Origin: Candidatus Poribacteria bacterium
GTDB lineage: Bacteria; Poribacteria; WGA-4E; PCPOR2b
Assembly: GCA_022822785.1 (NCBI GenBank)
Contig: JAJEAL010000137.1
Span: 1-52,263, forward strand
Length of the DNA stretch: 52,263 nt
Direction of reading: 5' to 3'
Below are positions 7,432-15,412 of the stretch, piece after piece (within the stretch, counting starts at the first letter, position 1; every line of letters begins with the position of its first letter). Both the position numbers and the translations under genes were made by a program. The notes below the pieces were generated by a model. That model was given only the letters and a program-made list of their open reading frames with translations. It made no database searches and was not told where the DNA came from.

Positions 7432-8217
7432 TTGATTTTAGATACTATCGTCGCTCACAAGCGGATAGAGTTGGCGGACGACAGACAACGGATGCCGTTA
7501 GATACGCTGAAACACAAGGTTCGAGATCTGGCACCGACGCGAGACTTTCGCGCTGCACTGTCAGCCCCGAGTGGTGTCCACCTCATCGCTGAAGTGAAAA
7601 AAAAATCTCCAAGCAAAGGAATTATTCGCGAGGATTTCGATCCGGTCAGAATCGCCCGAATTTATGCGGAAAACGGTGCATCGGCAATCTCTGTATTGAC
7701 TGACCGGGAATTTTTCGCCGGTGAGCTCGCTTATCTGAGCGCCATCCGTGAAGCGGTAACACTCCCGCTATTGCGGAAAGACTTTACCATTGACCCGTAT
7801 CACATCTATCAAGCCCGGCTCGCAGGGGCGGACGCAGTTCTGCTTATCGTCTCGATCTTGACGTCGGCACAGCTACACGAATTTATCGAAATAGCGCGTA
7901 GCCTTGGGCTCGCAAGCCTCGTCGAGGTTCACACCGAAGCGGAATTGGAGTTGGCATTGACCGGAGGCGCAGAAATTGTTGGTATCAATAACCGAGACCT
8001 AAAAACCTTCCACACGGACATTGCAACCACGTTCCGTTTGAGAAACTCGATTCCAACGGATAAAATTGTCGTTAGCGAGAGTGGTATCAATACACACAAG
8101 GATGTTGGAAAACTTGGCGCGGCGGGAATCAACGCGATTCTCGTGGGAGAGTCGTTGATGCGGAGTCCAAATATCGGGGGTAAGGTAAGAGAGCTGCTCG
8201 GAAATAAGCCGGGTTGA
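7432..8217 (+). CDS. trpC: Indole-3-glycerol-phosphate synthase
   Basis: A 261-aa TIM-barrel enzyme that converts 1-(2-carboxyphenylamino)-1-deoxyribulose 5-phosphate to indole-3-glycerol phosphate in tryptophan synthesis. Landmarks in order: IAEVKKKSPSKG (Glu54 and Lys56 region), LLRKDFTIDPYHIYQARLAG with the catalytic Lys, LVEVHTEAELELAL, IGINNRDLKTF-type loop (here VGINNRDLKTF), VSESGI and AILVGESLMR at the phosphate site. Length is normal. The start is TTG with AGGAAAA directly upstream, overlapping the previous stop region; no ATG fits better. It stands apart from other trp genes, grouped only with the amidohydrolase. Confidence 0.95.
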   Translation: MILDTIVAHKRIELADDRQRMPLDTLKHKVRDLAPTRDFRAALSAPSGVHLIAEVKKKSPSKGIIREDFDPVRIARIYAENGASAISVLTDREFFAGELAYLSAIREAVTLPLLRKDFTIDPYHIYQARLAGADAVLLIVSILTSAQLHEFIEIARSLGLASLVEVHTEAELELALTGGAEIVGINNRDLKTFHTDIATTFRLRNSIPTDKIVVSESGINTHKDVGKLGAAGINAILVGESLMRSPNIGGKVRELLGNKPG

Positions 8218-8241
8218 ACCTGTTAGTTCGGAAGTTCACTC

Positions 8242-10119
8242 ATGTGCCGAATTATTATTAGTGCTCTGTTTTTTATCTTATCTGTCTCTCCTGCTTTTTC
8301 AGCTATCAAGTTTGAATCTATTGAGCTTGGGTTCGATCGGATTTACAAACGGGAGCGATGGGTACCGCTGCAGGTCGTCGTCACGAGCCGTAACGAGGAT
8401 TTCGATGGCGAAATTCATCTTGAGGTCCGCAACATTTTTTCGGATGAATTAATACAAACGTACGTCACCCCCCTCTCCCTTACGCGAACAGACCGTCAAC
8501 GGCGTGTGATTCATATTTTCCTGCCGGGAACTTCGCCCCGATTGAGCATCAAGCTTGTCAACCATGCTAGACAGGTCCGACTCTCTGAAGAGCTGACGCC
8601 GGAACTCCCTAAACCGTTGACGGACCTCCTGATTCTTGCGTTGACGCCGAGCCGGGATCTGCTAAGCCGCTGGGATGGAAACCAGATAGATGGTAAAGAA
8701 AACGGACACGCCTTTGTCGCTTATACCGACTTTAAAGGGCTGCCCATCCATTGGAAGGGGTACGATTCAGTTGATTTTTTTGCGATTCGCGGGGTTTCCT
8801 TAGATGAGCGCCGGATTTCCAAGCGACAGCAACAAGCGTTACTCGATTGGGTTCAACGGGGTGGCACCTTACTCCTATCGGGCGGTGTGAATCTACGCTG
8901 GCTGCGTGGAAGTTTTTTAGAGGGGTTTCTGCCGGTGGAGTTGGGCAGCTTACGCAGGGAAACGCAGATTCCGGAATCAATGCAGCGTTTCGGGTTTGCA
9001 GCCGAATCGCCCTTCGACCGGATCGAATTTAAGCCCAGACCCGGAATGATTACACTCGCCGGCGATGGGAAGCAGATCTACATTGCCAAGAGATTTTGGG
9101 GCGGTGGACAGATTATCAGTTTGGGGTTCGATTACAGTGCTCCTCCTTTTTCTGAATCGCCGGGAGCGGCGGCATTTTGGCAGTGGTTACTCGGGACAAA
9201 GGGTCGAACACCACGCCACAGAGAAGCACAATATGAAGCTGACCGCAGACACGACGAGAAGATTCAAGCAATCTTGGCAGCTGTTCCTTCGTCAAAAGTT
9301 CCATTGATTCGGCTGCTGCCCACTTTTTTGGTCCTGTATGCCTTGGGATTCGGTCTCTTAATCTGGCGGAGTGGAAAAGGGAAATCGCGCTTATACTGGT
9401 TCGGTGGACTTACGCTCACGGTGCTTTTCTCATGCGGCATCGTGCTACCAAGACTCTTTGTCCGGAGCCCGGTCTCCGTGAATCGTTTTTCGATCTTATC
9501 GGTTTATCCTTCAACGAACCGTGCCCACTTGCAAACATATATCGGAATCATCGCTTCAGCCAACGTTAAAACATCGATTCGGTTTGAAGAAGGGACGTTC
9601 ATCAGACCGTTGACAGCGAGTGCCACGCTCCCGTTGCAGCTGGTTGAAGTCGAAGGGAAAAGAGATTCCTCAATCCTGCGTCAGGCAGCTTTGGATCCGT
9701 GGGTCACGCGAGGTTACTTTGCGGAAGCTTTTATCGATTTTCCGGTGCACCCGAAGGGGGAGCGGGGAACATCAACAGATCGGATCAAGCATAGCCTGCC
9801 CTATACGTTAGAAAACGCATGGCTCATTGATCGGGAGAAATACATCGACATCGGTGCGCTTCCTCCGGAAACAGTTTTCGAGATAAAGGGAAACCCAAAA
9901 AGATATACTAGGTCCCCGTTATCTCAAGCAATGGGCGGTTCGCGACGGGCGTTTGCACGGGTATTGATTGGCGAAGTCGTCCTGCGTTATTTGGCGCAAG
10001 AAGCGGTCCCAAAGCTGGTGGGTTGGACACAAACCCCCGCATTGCAAATGTCAATGGACCATCCCGTGAACGCGGCGGATGAAACGCTTGTGATTTTATA
10101 TCTGCCGGTGCACTACTAA
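8242..10119 (+). CDS. Membrane-anchored protein of unknown function
   Basis: A 625-aa protein beginning with a signal peptide (hydrophobic residues 4-20, cut near FSA). An extracytoplasmic beta-rich domain follows (KRERWVPLQVVVTS), then a region around residues 180-250 with GGTLLLSGGVNLRWL, resembling the class I glutamine amidotransferase/ThuA-like fold seen in large BatD/DUF4159-type membrane proteins. Two membrane segments lie at about 354-375 and 384-405, and a second soluble domain (residues 410-625) follows. I do not recognise a specific family. The topology suggests a cell-envelope protein with two domains on the outer face. It begins 24 bases after trpC, with a weak ribosome site. Confidence 0.72.
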   Translation: MCRIIISALFFILSVSPAFSAIKFESIELGFDRIYKRERWVPLQVVVTSRNEDFDGEIHLEVRNIFSDELIQTYVTPLSLTRTDRQRRVIHIFLPGTSPRLSIKLVNHARQVRLSEELTPELPKPLTDLLILALTPSRDLLSRWDGNQIDGKENGHAFVAYTDFKGLPIHWKGYDSVDFFAIRGVSLDERRISKRQQQALLDWVQRGGTLLLSGGVNLRWLRGSFLEGFLPVELGSLRRETQIPESMQRFGFAAESPFDRIEFKPRPGMITLAGDGKQIYIAKRFWGGGQIISLGFDYSAPPFSESPGAAAFWQWLLGTKGRTPRHREAQYEADRRHDEKIQAILAAVPSSKVPLIRLLPTFLVLYALGFGLLIWRSGKGKSRLYWFGGLTLTVLFSCGIVLPRLFVRSPVSVNRFSILSVYPSTNRAHLQTYIGIIASANVKTSIRFEEGTFIRPLTASATLPLQLVEVEGKRDSSILRQAALDPWVTRGYFAEAFIDFPVHPKGERGTSTDRIKHSLPYTLENAWLIDREKYIDIGALPPETVFEIKGNPKRYTRSPLSQAMGGSRRAFARVLIGEVVLRYLAQEAVPKLVGWTQTPALQMSMDHPVNAADETLVILYLPVHY

Positions 10120-10148
10120 ACACCACTTTTTTAGGAGATGAGAACAAA

Positions 10149-11603
10149 ATGGCAGCAGAGATACCTTTACAAAAAATTGATGAATACCGGTGGCGGATTC
10201 CTAAGAGTTACATGCGTGGAATGCGCGTTGATGGCCTTATTTACGCAAATGAAAAATTGCTTGCACAAGCCAAGAGCGAAGAGGCGTTGCAGCAGGTCGC
10301 CAACGTGGCACATCTACCGGGGATTGTCAAGCATTCGCTTGCGATGCCTGACCTACATTGGGGTTACGGTTTCGTGATAGGTGGCGTTGCGGCGACCGAT
10401 CCGGCGGCAGATGGCGTTGTATCCCCCGGTGGGATTGGGTACGACTTGAACTGTGGCGTGCGTCTAATTCGGACCAATTTGGACGTTAAGCAGCTAGCGG
10501 GCAGAACTAAGGCGCTTGTTGCGAAGCTGTTTGAAAATGTTCCCTGTGGTGTTGGATCGAGTGGAAAGATTCGACTGACTCAGCAAGAGGAGAAGCAGAT
10601 GGTCGAACAGGGCGCCCGTTGGTCGGTAGAACGTGAATACGGTTTCCCCGAAGACCTACAATTTACGGAGGCGAACGGTTTTCTGTCTCTCGCCAATGCG
10701 GAGGCGGTCAGCAAACGTGCCTTAGACCGTGGCAAAAATCAGCTCGGCACGCTCGGCTCTGGCAATCACTTCTTAGAGGTTCAAGTGGTAGATCGAATTT
10801 TGTATCGGGAAGCCGCTGAAGTGATGGGATTGACGGAAGGACAGGTCTGTGTGATGATTCATAGCGGTTCACGCGGCTTCGGCTATCAGGTGTGTGACGA
10901 ACATGTCAAAACGTGGATCCAAGTGGCGAAGAAGTATGGAATCGATCTGCCTGATCGCCAACTCGCCGCTGCCCCAATTAACTCAAAGGAAGGTCAGGAC
11001 TACATCACGGCGATGGCGTGTGGCGCTAACTATGCGTGGAACAATCGGCAGTGTATCATGCACTGGGTGCGCAAGACGTTCATGGATTTCTTTGAGACTG
11101 GGGTGGCCGAGCTCGGTTTAGAGCTGGTCTATGATGTCGCGCATAACATCGGTAAGTTTGAGAACCATCTTGTTGACGGGGTTGAGCGTGAGCTCTTCGT
11201 CCACCGGAAAGGCGCGACGCGAGCGTTCCCGGCGGGGCATCCTGAGATTCCGGACAAGTATCAGCAGGTTGGGCAGCCGGTTCTGATTCCCGGCGATATG
11301 GGCACTGCCTCTTACGTCTTGGTCGGCAATCCGTCAGCGATGGAACAGACGTGGGGAACAACGTGCCATGGGGCTGGCAGAATGCTCTCGCGCCGGAAAG
11401 CGATACAGGTTACAAAGGGGCGCAGCATTCAAAGAGACCTTGAGAAACAAGGTATCTTCGTCCGTGCTGAAGGACGGCGCACCCTCAACGAGGAGGTGCC
11501 AGAAGCCTACAAGGATGTGGATGAGGTAGTTAAGGTTGTTGACGAAGCGGGACTCTCACGGCGTGTGGCGCGGCTACGTCCAATCGGTGTGGTCAAGGGC
11601 TAG
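10149..11603 (+). CDS. rtcB: RNA-splicing ligase RtcB
   Basis: A 484-aa GTP- and metal-dependent RNA ligase joining 2',3'-cyclic phosphate or 3'-phosphate ends to 5'-hydroxyl ends, used in tRNA or RNA repair. Metal-site residues are visible: Cys102 in GYDLNCGVR, His in GSGNHFLEV, His in MIHSGSRGFG and His in DVAHNIGKFENH. The guanylylated His is His407 in TTCHGAGRMLSRRKA. Length is typical of the archaeal/bacterial long form. ATG at 10149 follows TTTAGGAGATGAGAACAAA. No archease or RtcA gene is adjacent, so it may be expressed alone. Confidence 0.96.
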   Translation: MAAEIPLQKIDEYRWRIPKSYMRGMRVDGLIYANEKLLAQAKSEEALQQVANVAHLPGIVKHSLAMPDLHWGYGFVIGGVAATDPAADGVVSPGGIGYDLNCGVRLIRTNLDVKQLAGRTKALVAKLFENVPCGVGSSGKIRLTQQEEKQMVEQGARWSVEREYGFPEDLQFTEANGFLSLANAEAVSKRALDRGKNQLGTLGSGNHFLEVQVVDRILYREAAEVMGLTEGQVCVMIHSGSRGFGYQVCDEHVKTWIQVAKKYGIDLPDRQLAAAPINSKEGQDYITAMACGANYAWNNRQCIMHWVRKTFMDFFETGVAELGLELVYDVAHNIGKFENHLVDGVERELFVHRKGATRAFPAGHPEIPDKYQQVGQPVLIPGDMGTASYVLVGNPSAMEQTWGTTCHGAGRMLSRRKAIQVTKGRSIQRDLEKQGIFVRAEGRRTLNEEVPEAYKDVDEVVKVVDEAGLSRRVARLRPIGVVKG

Positions 11604-11927
11604 AAGATGCACCTATCCTCGTATTGGAGTTTTCTTGGTTAATTTCGGATACATATAAAAACTCGGTTTTTGACGATTGATTTATCAACTAGGTTCTGTT
11701 GACATTTCATTGTAACCAGATAATAGAGAGACATAAATCGGTTCACTGACGTAAAATCCCAGAAAAGAAACCGAGTTTTGAAGAAAAAACTCGGTTTCTG
11801 GCATCTTTTCCAGTGATTTGAGCGTTTCTCGCGACAGCAAAAGCAAAAAATCAACACGCCCTAGCAACTTAAGATTATAATTAGAGAAGCAATCTACAAA
11901 ATACCACTTCCAACAAAGGATATTATA
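11604..11927. other. Intergenic region carrying palindromic repeats
   Basis: About 320 AT-rich bases between rtcB and the frameshifted secreted gene. The visible content is the perfect hairpin at 11766-11799 and a related half-copy AAAACTCGGTTTTT near 11657-11670. Short minus-strand open frames here have no coding character. The AAAGGAT ribosome site for the next gene lies just upstream of 11928. Confidence 0.55.
11766..11799. repeat. Perfect 14-bp inverted repeat (AGAAACCGAGTTTT)
   Basis: AGAAACCGAGTTTT (11766-11779), a GAAGAA loop, and AAAACTCGGTTTCT (11786-11799) form a perfect stem. A third, partial copy of the same motif lies about 100 bases upstream at 11657-11670. It looks like a dispersed palindromic repeat; a terminator for rtcB is possible but there is no T-run typical of one on the plus strand. 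Confidence 0.8.
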
Positions 11928-12706
11928 ATGCCATTAAATCAAACCCTCAGCGCAACAACGATTTTTGTAATCTTAGCAGTATGTTGGACAACTATCACGT
12001 GGGCAGTCCCGCAAGAAGACGTTACCTTCAAGCTAACCAAACCGATAGAACTTGCAGACGGGACCAAGCTAACATCTTTCAAGAAATCGGAAATTGAAAG
12101 TATTCAAGATTTGCCGATATACTTAGCAAAATTCAAGATGCCACGCTAACTAACAAAGAAAGAAAACAGATTCAGGTACGCACATGCCGCGAATATGACA
12201 CTGCATTAGAACAAGGTTATAGACCAGATACAAACGCCGACATCATTTCATCCGCATGGCTGAAGTATCCATGCAGCACACTGCGCCTGCTTAAACAAGC
12301 CTCCAAACCGAAGCACAGCGTCATCCCGAAGTCAAAGAAGGAGCTATACAGCCTCAAACTACTACCACTCAAACTATTCCCCGTCCTAAGCGATTTTGAG
12401 CAAACATACGGATACGACATAACTAACGACACATACCAAGACCGTGCAGACACCGGTTTTCTCAAGACCATCAAACCTCAAAGCGGGTCTGTCAACATCG
12501 GCTTTGAAGACGACGGGCTCCAGCAATACCTAACTGAAGTCACTCGCACAGATTTTAACAATGACGGCTTTGAAGACATACTGTTATATGAGGCTGTCTA
12601 TATCATCGGAGCATCATACCGCGCATTTGATATTATCATATTAACACGGAAAGCTATAGACAGCCCATATACTATAATGCTACAAGACGGTGTCCTGAAT
12701 CCTTAA
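11928..12706 (+). pseudogene. Secreted hypothetical protein, interrupted by a frameshift
   Basis: The first part (ATG 11928, ribosome site AAAGGAT) encodes a signal peptide ending ITWAVPQ and about 60 residues before terminating at 12149. From 12098 to TAA at 12704-12706 the -1 frame is open for 202 codons but has no ATG, GTG or TTG until close to its end, so it cannot start on its own. Joining the frames between 12098 and 12147 gives a protein of about 259 aa, continuous around IESIQD then FADILSKIQDA. The second half ends with DFNNDGFEDILLY, a calcium-loop-like D-x-N-x-DG pattern, then YRAFDIIILTRKA. No named family is recognised. Either a one-base indel has killed it, or the assembly lost or gained a base; no classic slippery heptamer is visible. 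The stop shares TTAA with the lysozyme remnant. Confidence 0.72.
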
Positions 12707-12918
12707 CCGCCGCTAAACGGATCCTCAGCTTGCCAAAAGCTAGCAGCGCTATTACTTTTCATGGCATCTGCCATGCGGCGCGCACGCGCGGGTGAATCTT
12801 CTCGCGCCCATTTAGAATCAAGCATTTCTTTAGCGGCTTTATCGTAGTCACGGTTTTGCAATGCTTGTCGAAACTTAACAAACCCGTTTAATCTATTTAA
12901 TCCCATTTGGAAAGCCAA
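12703..12918 (-). pseudogene. C-terminal remnant of a T4-type phage lysozyme (GH24)
   Basis: A 71-codon frame read from TTG 12918. The body, FQMGLNRLNGFVKFRQAL, then DYDKAAKEMLDSKWAREDS and ARARRMADAMKS, follows the C-terminal helices of T4-like lysozymes (FQMG, later AA with SxW and a PNRAKR-type motif). The catalytic Glu/Asp N-terminal lobe is missing: upstream on this strand the DNA runs directly into the ribosome site and start of the plus-strand dehydratase. The piece therefore looks like the tail of a lost prophage or endolysin gene. It converges with the frameshifted secreted gene, both stops using the same TTAA at 12703-12706. Confidence 0.7.
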
Positions 12919-12931
12919 AGGAGTAAATTTT

Positions 12932-14077
12932 ATGAAGATTGCGAGAATTGAGCAATTTTTTCCGCGTCACCGGATGCGACTGGTAAGAATCACAACGGAT
13001 AACGGTTTGGTCGGCTGGGGAGAAACCACACTTGAAGGTAAGCCGAAAAGCACTATCGCCGCTGTTGAGGAGCTTGCCGATTACCTGATTGGTAAAGATC
13101 CGTTACGGATTGAACACCATTGGCAACACATCTACCGATCCGCCTTTTTCCGAGGCGGCAATGTGTTGATGAGCGCATTAGCTGGTATTGATCAAGCGCT
13201 ATGGGATATAGCAGGCAAACATTACGGTGTACCAACCCATCAACTGTTGGGCGGTGCAGTTCGTGATCGCATCCGTGTTTACGCACATTGGGGCATTCAC
13301 AGCATGACGGATGAGGGAAAAGCTGCTTCAAAAGCGCGTCTCGAAATGCTACAGAAAAAAGGGGGATATAAGGCGTTTAAGTCGGGGCCCGGTGGGACGT
13401 GGCGGGCACACGAACCGCCTGCTGTCATTGATGCCTTTGTTGAGCGCGCCTACCTGATGCGAGAGTGGGTTGGGCCGGATGCGGAGTTGTGTTTCGACTT
13501 TCACGGCAAAATGACACCGGCGCTCGCGATTGAAGTCTGCCACGAACTGAAGGGGATGCGCCCCATGTTTGTAGAGGAACCGGTGCCGCAGGAGAATGTT
13601 GATGCTCTGAAGTTGGTTTCAGATCATGTTCCGTTTCCGATTGCGACTGGTGAGCGTTTGCTTTCAAGATGGGAGTTCCGCGAAGTATTCGAGAAGCAAG
13701 CGGTGGCATACATCCAACCGGACGGGTCACACGCGGGCGGGATTACGGAATTGAAGAAGATTGCAAATATGGCGGAGGTTTATTATATTCATATCATGCC
13801 CCACTGCGCGATTGGGCCCGTAGCATTTTCCGCCTGTATGCAGGTTGATGCCGTCGTTCCGAATTTCCTCATCCAAGAACAGGTTGATGCGGCACTTGGC
13901 GCCGGGCTCCTCCAAACGGACTGGGAGGTTAAGGACGGGCATATCGAATTACCGGCGCGCCCTGGGCTCGGTTTCGAGATAGATGAGCAAGAAGCGACGC
14001 AAAATCGTGAGGAATATAGCGAAGAGTTAGGGGGCGAGCACTATTACCTATCAGACGGCAGTGTGGCGGACTGGTAG
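12932..14077 (+). CDS. Mandelate racemase/enolase-superfamily dehydratase, DgoD-like
   Basis: A 381-aa enolase-superfamily enzyme closest in pattern to D-galactonate dehydratase (sugar acid to 2-keto-3-deoxy acid). An N-terminal capping domain (residues 1-120) with NGLVGWGETTLEGKP is followed by the barrel. Metal ligands are Asp in CFDFHGKMTP, Glu in MFVEEPVPQEN and Glu in IATGERLLSRWEF; a second-half His lies in IHIMPHCAIGP. In DgoD proteins the acid/base pair is a His following the first Asp (DFHG here) and this later His, and both are present. ATG at 12932 follows AAAGGAG. The actual substrate remains open because the superfamily is promiscuous. Confidence 0.88.
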   Translation: MKIARIEQFFPRHRMRLVRITTDNGLVGWGETTLEGKPKSTIAAVEELADYLIGKDPLRIEHHWQHIYRSAFFRGGNVLMSALAGIDQALWDIAGKHYGVPTHQLLGGAVRDRIRVYAHWGIHSMTDEGKAASKARLEMLQKKGGYKAFKSGPGGTWRAHEPPAVIDAFVERAYLMREWVGPDAELCFDFHGKMTPALAIEVCHELKGMRPMFVEEPVPQENVDALKLVSDHVPFPIATGERLLSRWEFREVFEKQAVAYIQPDGSHAGGITELKKIANMAEVYYIHIMPHCAIGPVAFSACMQVDAVVPNFLIQEQVDAALGAGLLQTDWEVKDGHIELPARPGLGFEIDEQEATQNREEYSEELGGEHYYLSDGSVADW

Positions 14078-14105
14078 CAATGTCTAGTACCTCGTCAAAT
14101 GAATT

Positions 14106-14253
14106 GTGACAAGTCACTTACCGCTCGGCTCCGACTTCGCCGAGAGTCTAAGTCCCCGATAAATCGGGATTCAGGGCAACTCTAGACATATCCAAGTCTC
14201 GGACTCTCGCACAATGTGCTAGTATCTGTGTAGTGGATTTGGCAATCCACTAC
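14106..14253. repeat. Cluster of small perfect hairpins
   Basis: Three hairpins lie in the gap after the dehydratase: GTGA-CAAG-TCAC (14106-14117), CCCGA-TAAA-TCGGG (14155-14168) and GTAGTGGATT-TGGC-AATCCACTAC (14230-14253). An outer pair, CGAGAGTC near 14140 and GACTCTCG near 14205, could close the middle one into a larger fold. Each has a four-base loop. They probably belong to a dispersed repeat family seen again at 23669 and 33086. Confidence 0.75.
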
Positions 14254-14338
14254 GAGCAGGAATATTGGCGTTTATCTGACAGTGTACTAGTATGAAAAGA
14301 ATCTGAGAATCGGGATCGGATCAACCCAATCTGGGAGA

Positions 14339-15379
14339 TTATTCGACCTGCATCTCCTCTAGGTCTCTCTCAAGATTCTTGATTTCCGTCAAGGTCATTG
14401 AGTCCGGTTCAAGTGCGTACGCTTTTCGATAGGCTTCGAGTGCGGATTCCGGGTCTTGCAAAAATGACTGATAAATTTGTCCTATCCACAGATATGCATC
14501 GACCTCAGTAGAGTCTAGCGTGACGATTTTCTCATACACATCCAACGCGTCATCATAGGCGCGCTGCTCTCCCCCGCGCCGGAGCGTAGCCGCACGGGCA
14601 TAGAGCAATCCGATAAGTTCTTCTTTCGCTTCTATGAAATTTGGAACGCGTGCCACGACCTCCTCAAGGATTGCGATTCCTTTGTCCTCCAATCCGGCAA
14701 GCTGTGCCTGTTCCTCGGCGGTGAGATCTCGGTCAAGGAACTGGTATGCTTGAAGGATATTGCGGTAGGTTCGTGAGAGTTGCAATCGGGCTTGTAGGCC
14801 GATTGGCGCCAATTCAAAGGGGAGATGGGTGAGATCGGGGTCATTTGCGATTGCCTTCTCATAGTGGGCGGTTGCTTCCTCAAACTGTCTCGTCCCCTGA
14901 TACAATACACCTAGCAGGTAGTGCGCTTCCGCATACGTTGGGTCCGTAGCAATTACAGCGAGGAACTCTTTGACGGCTTCGGCTTGGTCACCGGTGTCAC
15001 GGAACAGTTTTCCGCGGAGAAGATGGACGGTAGGGTGGTTGGGATTTATTCTTGAAGCACGCTCCAGATGAATCTCTGCATCCTGTATCCAGTTGCTGTG
15101 AAAGTAAATTTCCGATATCCGGAGATGGGCGTGTAGTCGTAACGCACGGTCAACGTTGTGGGTGTCAGCTCCCATCGCCTGAACGCCACTCCAATACGCA
15201 AATAGCGCTTTTGCCAGATCCTGTTTTGCAAAGTATTCATCCCCCTGCTCAATGAGCCCCTGTGCCTGTGATGCAGGAGGCAGATCGGTTTCTGCCCCAC
15301 CCCTTTTCGTGTGCAGCACTATCAGGACGATAAGTATAACCAACATCATTGCCTCAAAATAGGGTAGCCATTTACGCAT
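14339..15379 (-). CDS. Membrane-anchored TPR protein
   Basis: A 346-aa protein with one N-terminal membrane helix (about residues 8-23, MMLVILIVLIVLH) and the rest made of tetratricopeptide repeats facing out of the cytoplasm. Typical repeat ends are visible: ALFAYWSGVQAM, AEIHLERASRINPNHP, EAVKEFLAVIATDPTYAEA, EATAHYEKAIANDPD, ALDVYEKIVTLDSTEVDAY and ALEAYRKAYALEPDS. TPR arrays mediate protein-protein contact; no enzyme domain is present. It lies 33 bases downstream of the DsbD-like gene on the same strand and may be the last gene of the redox operon. Partner unknown. Confidence 0.85.
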   Translation of the reverse strand: MRKWLPYFEAMMLVILIVLIVLHTKRGGAETDLPPASQAQGLIEQGDEYFAKQDLAKALFAYWSGVQAMGADTHNVDRALRLHAHLRISEIYFHSNWIQDAEIHLERASRINPNHPTVHLLRGKLFRDTGDQAEAVKEFLAVIATDPTYAEAHYLLGVLYQGTRQFEEATAHYEKAIANDPDLTHLPFELAPIGLQARLQLSRTYRNILQAYQFLDRDLTAEEQAQLAGLEDKGIAILEEVVARVPNFIEAKEELIGLLYARAATLRRGGEQRAYDDALDVYEKIVTLDSTEVDAYLWIGQIYQSFLQDPESALEAYRKAYALEPDSMTLTEIKNLERDLEEMQVE

Positions 15380-15412
15380 CTTTCATCTCTTTTCTTCTAA
15401 AGACTGCTTGCC

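Noticed and set aside
11639-11867. Two overlapping minus-strand frames after rtcB
   Set aside because: They are translations of the AAACCGAG palindromes; no ribosome site or recognisable protein.
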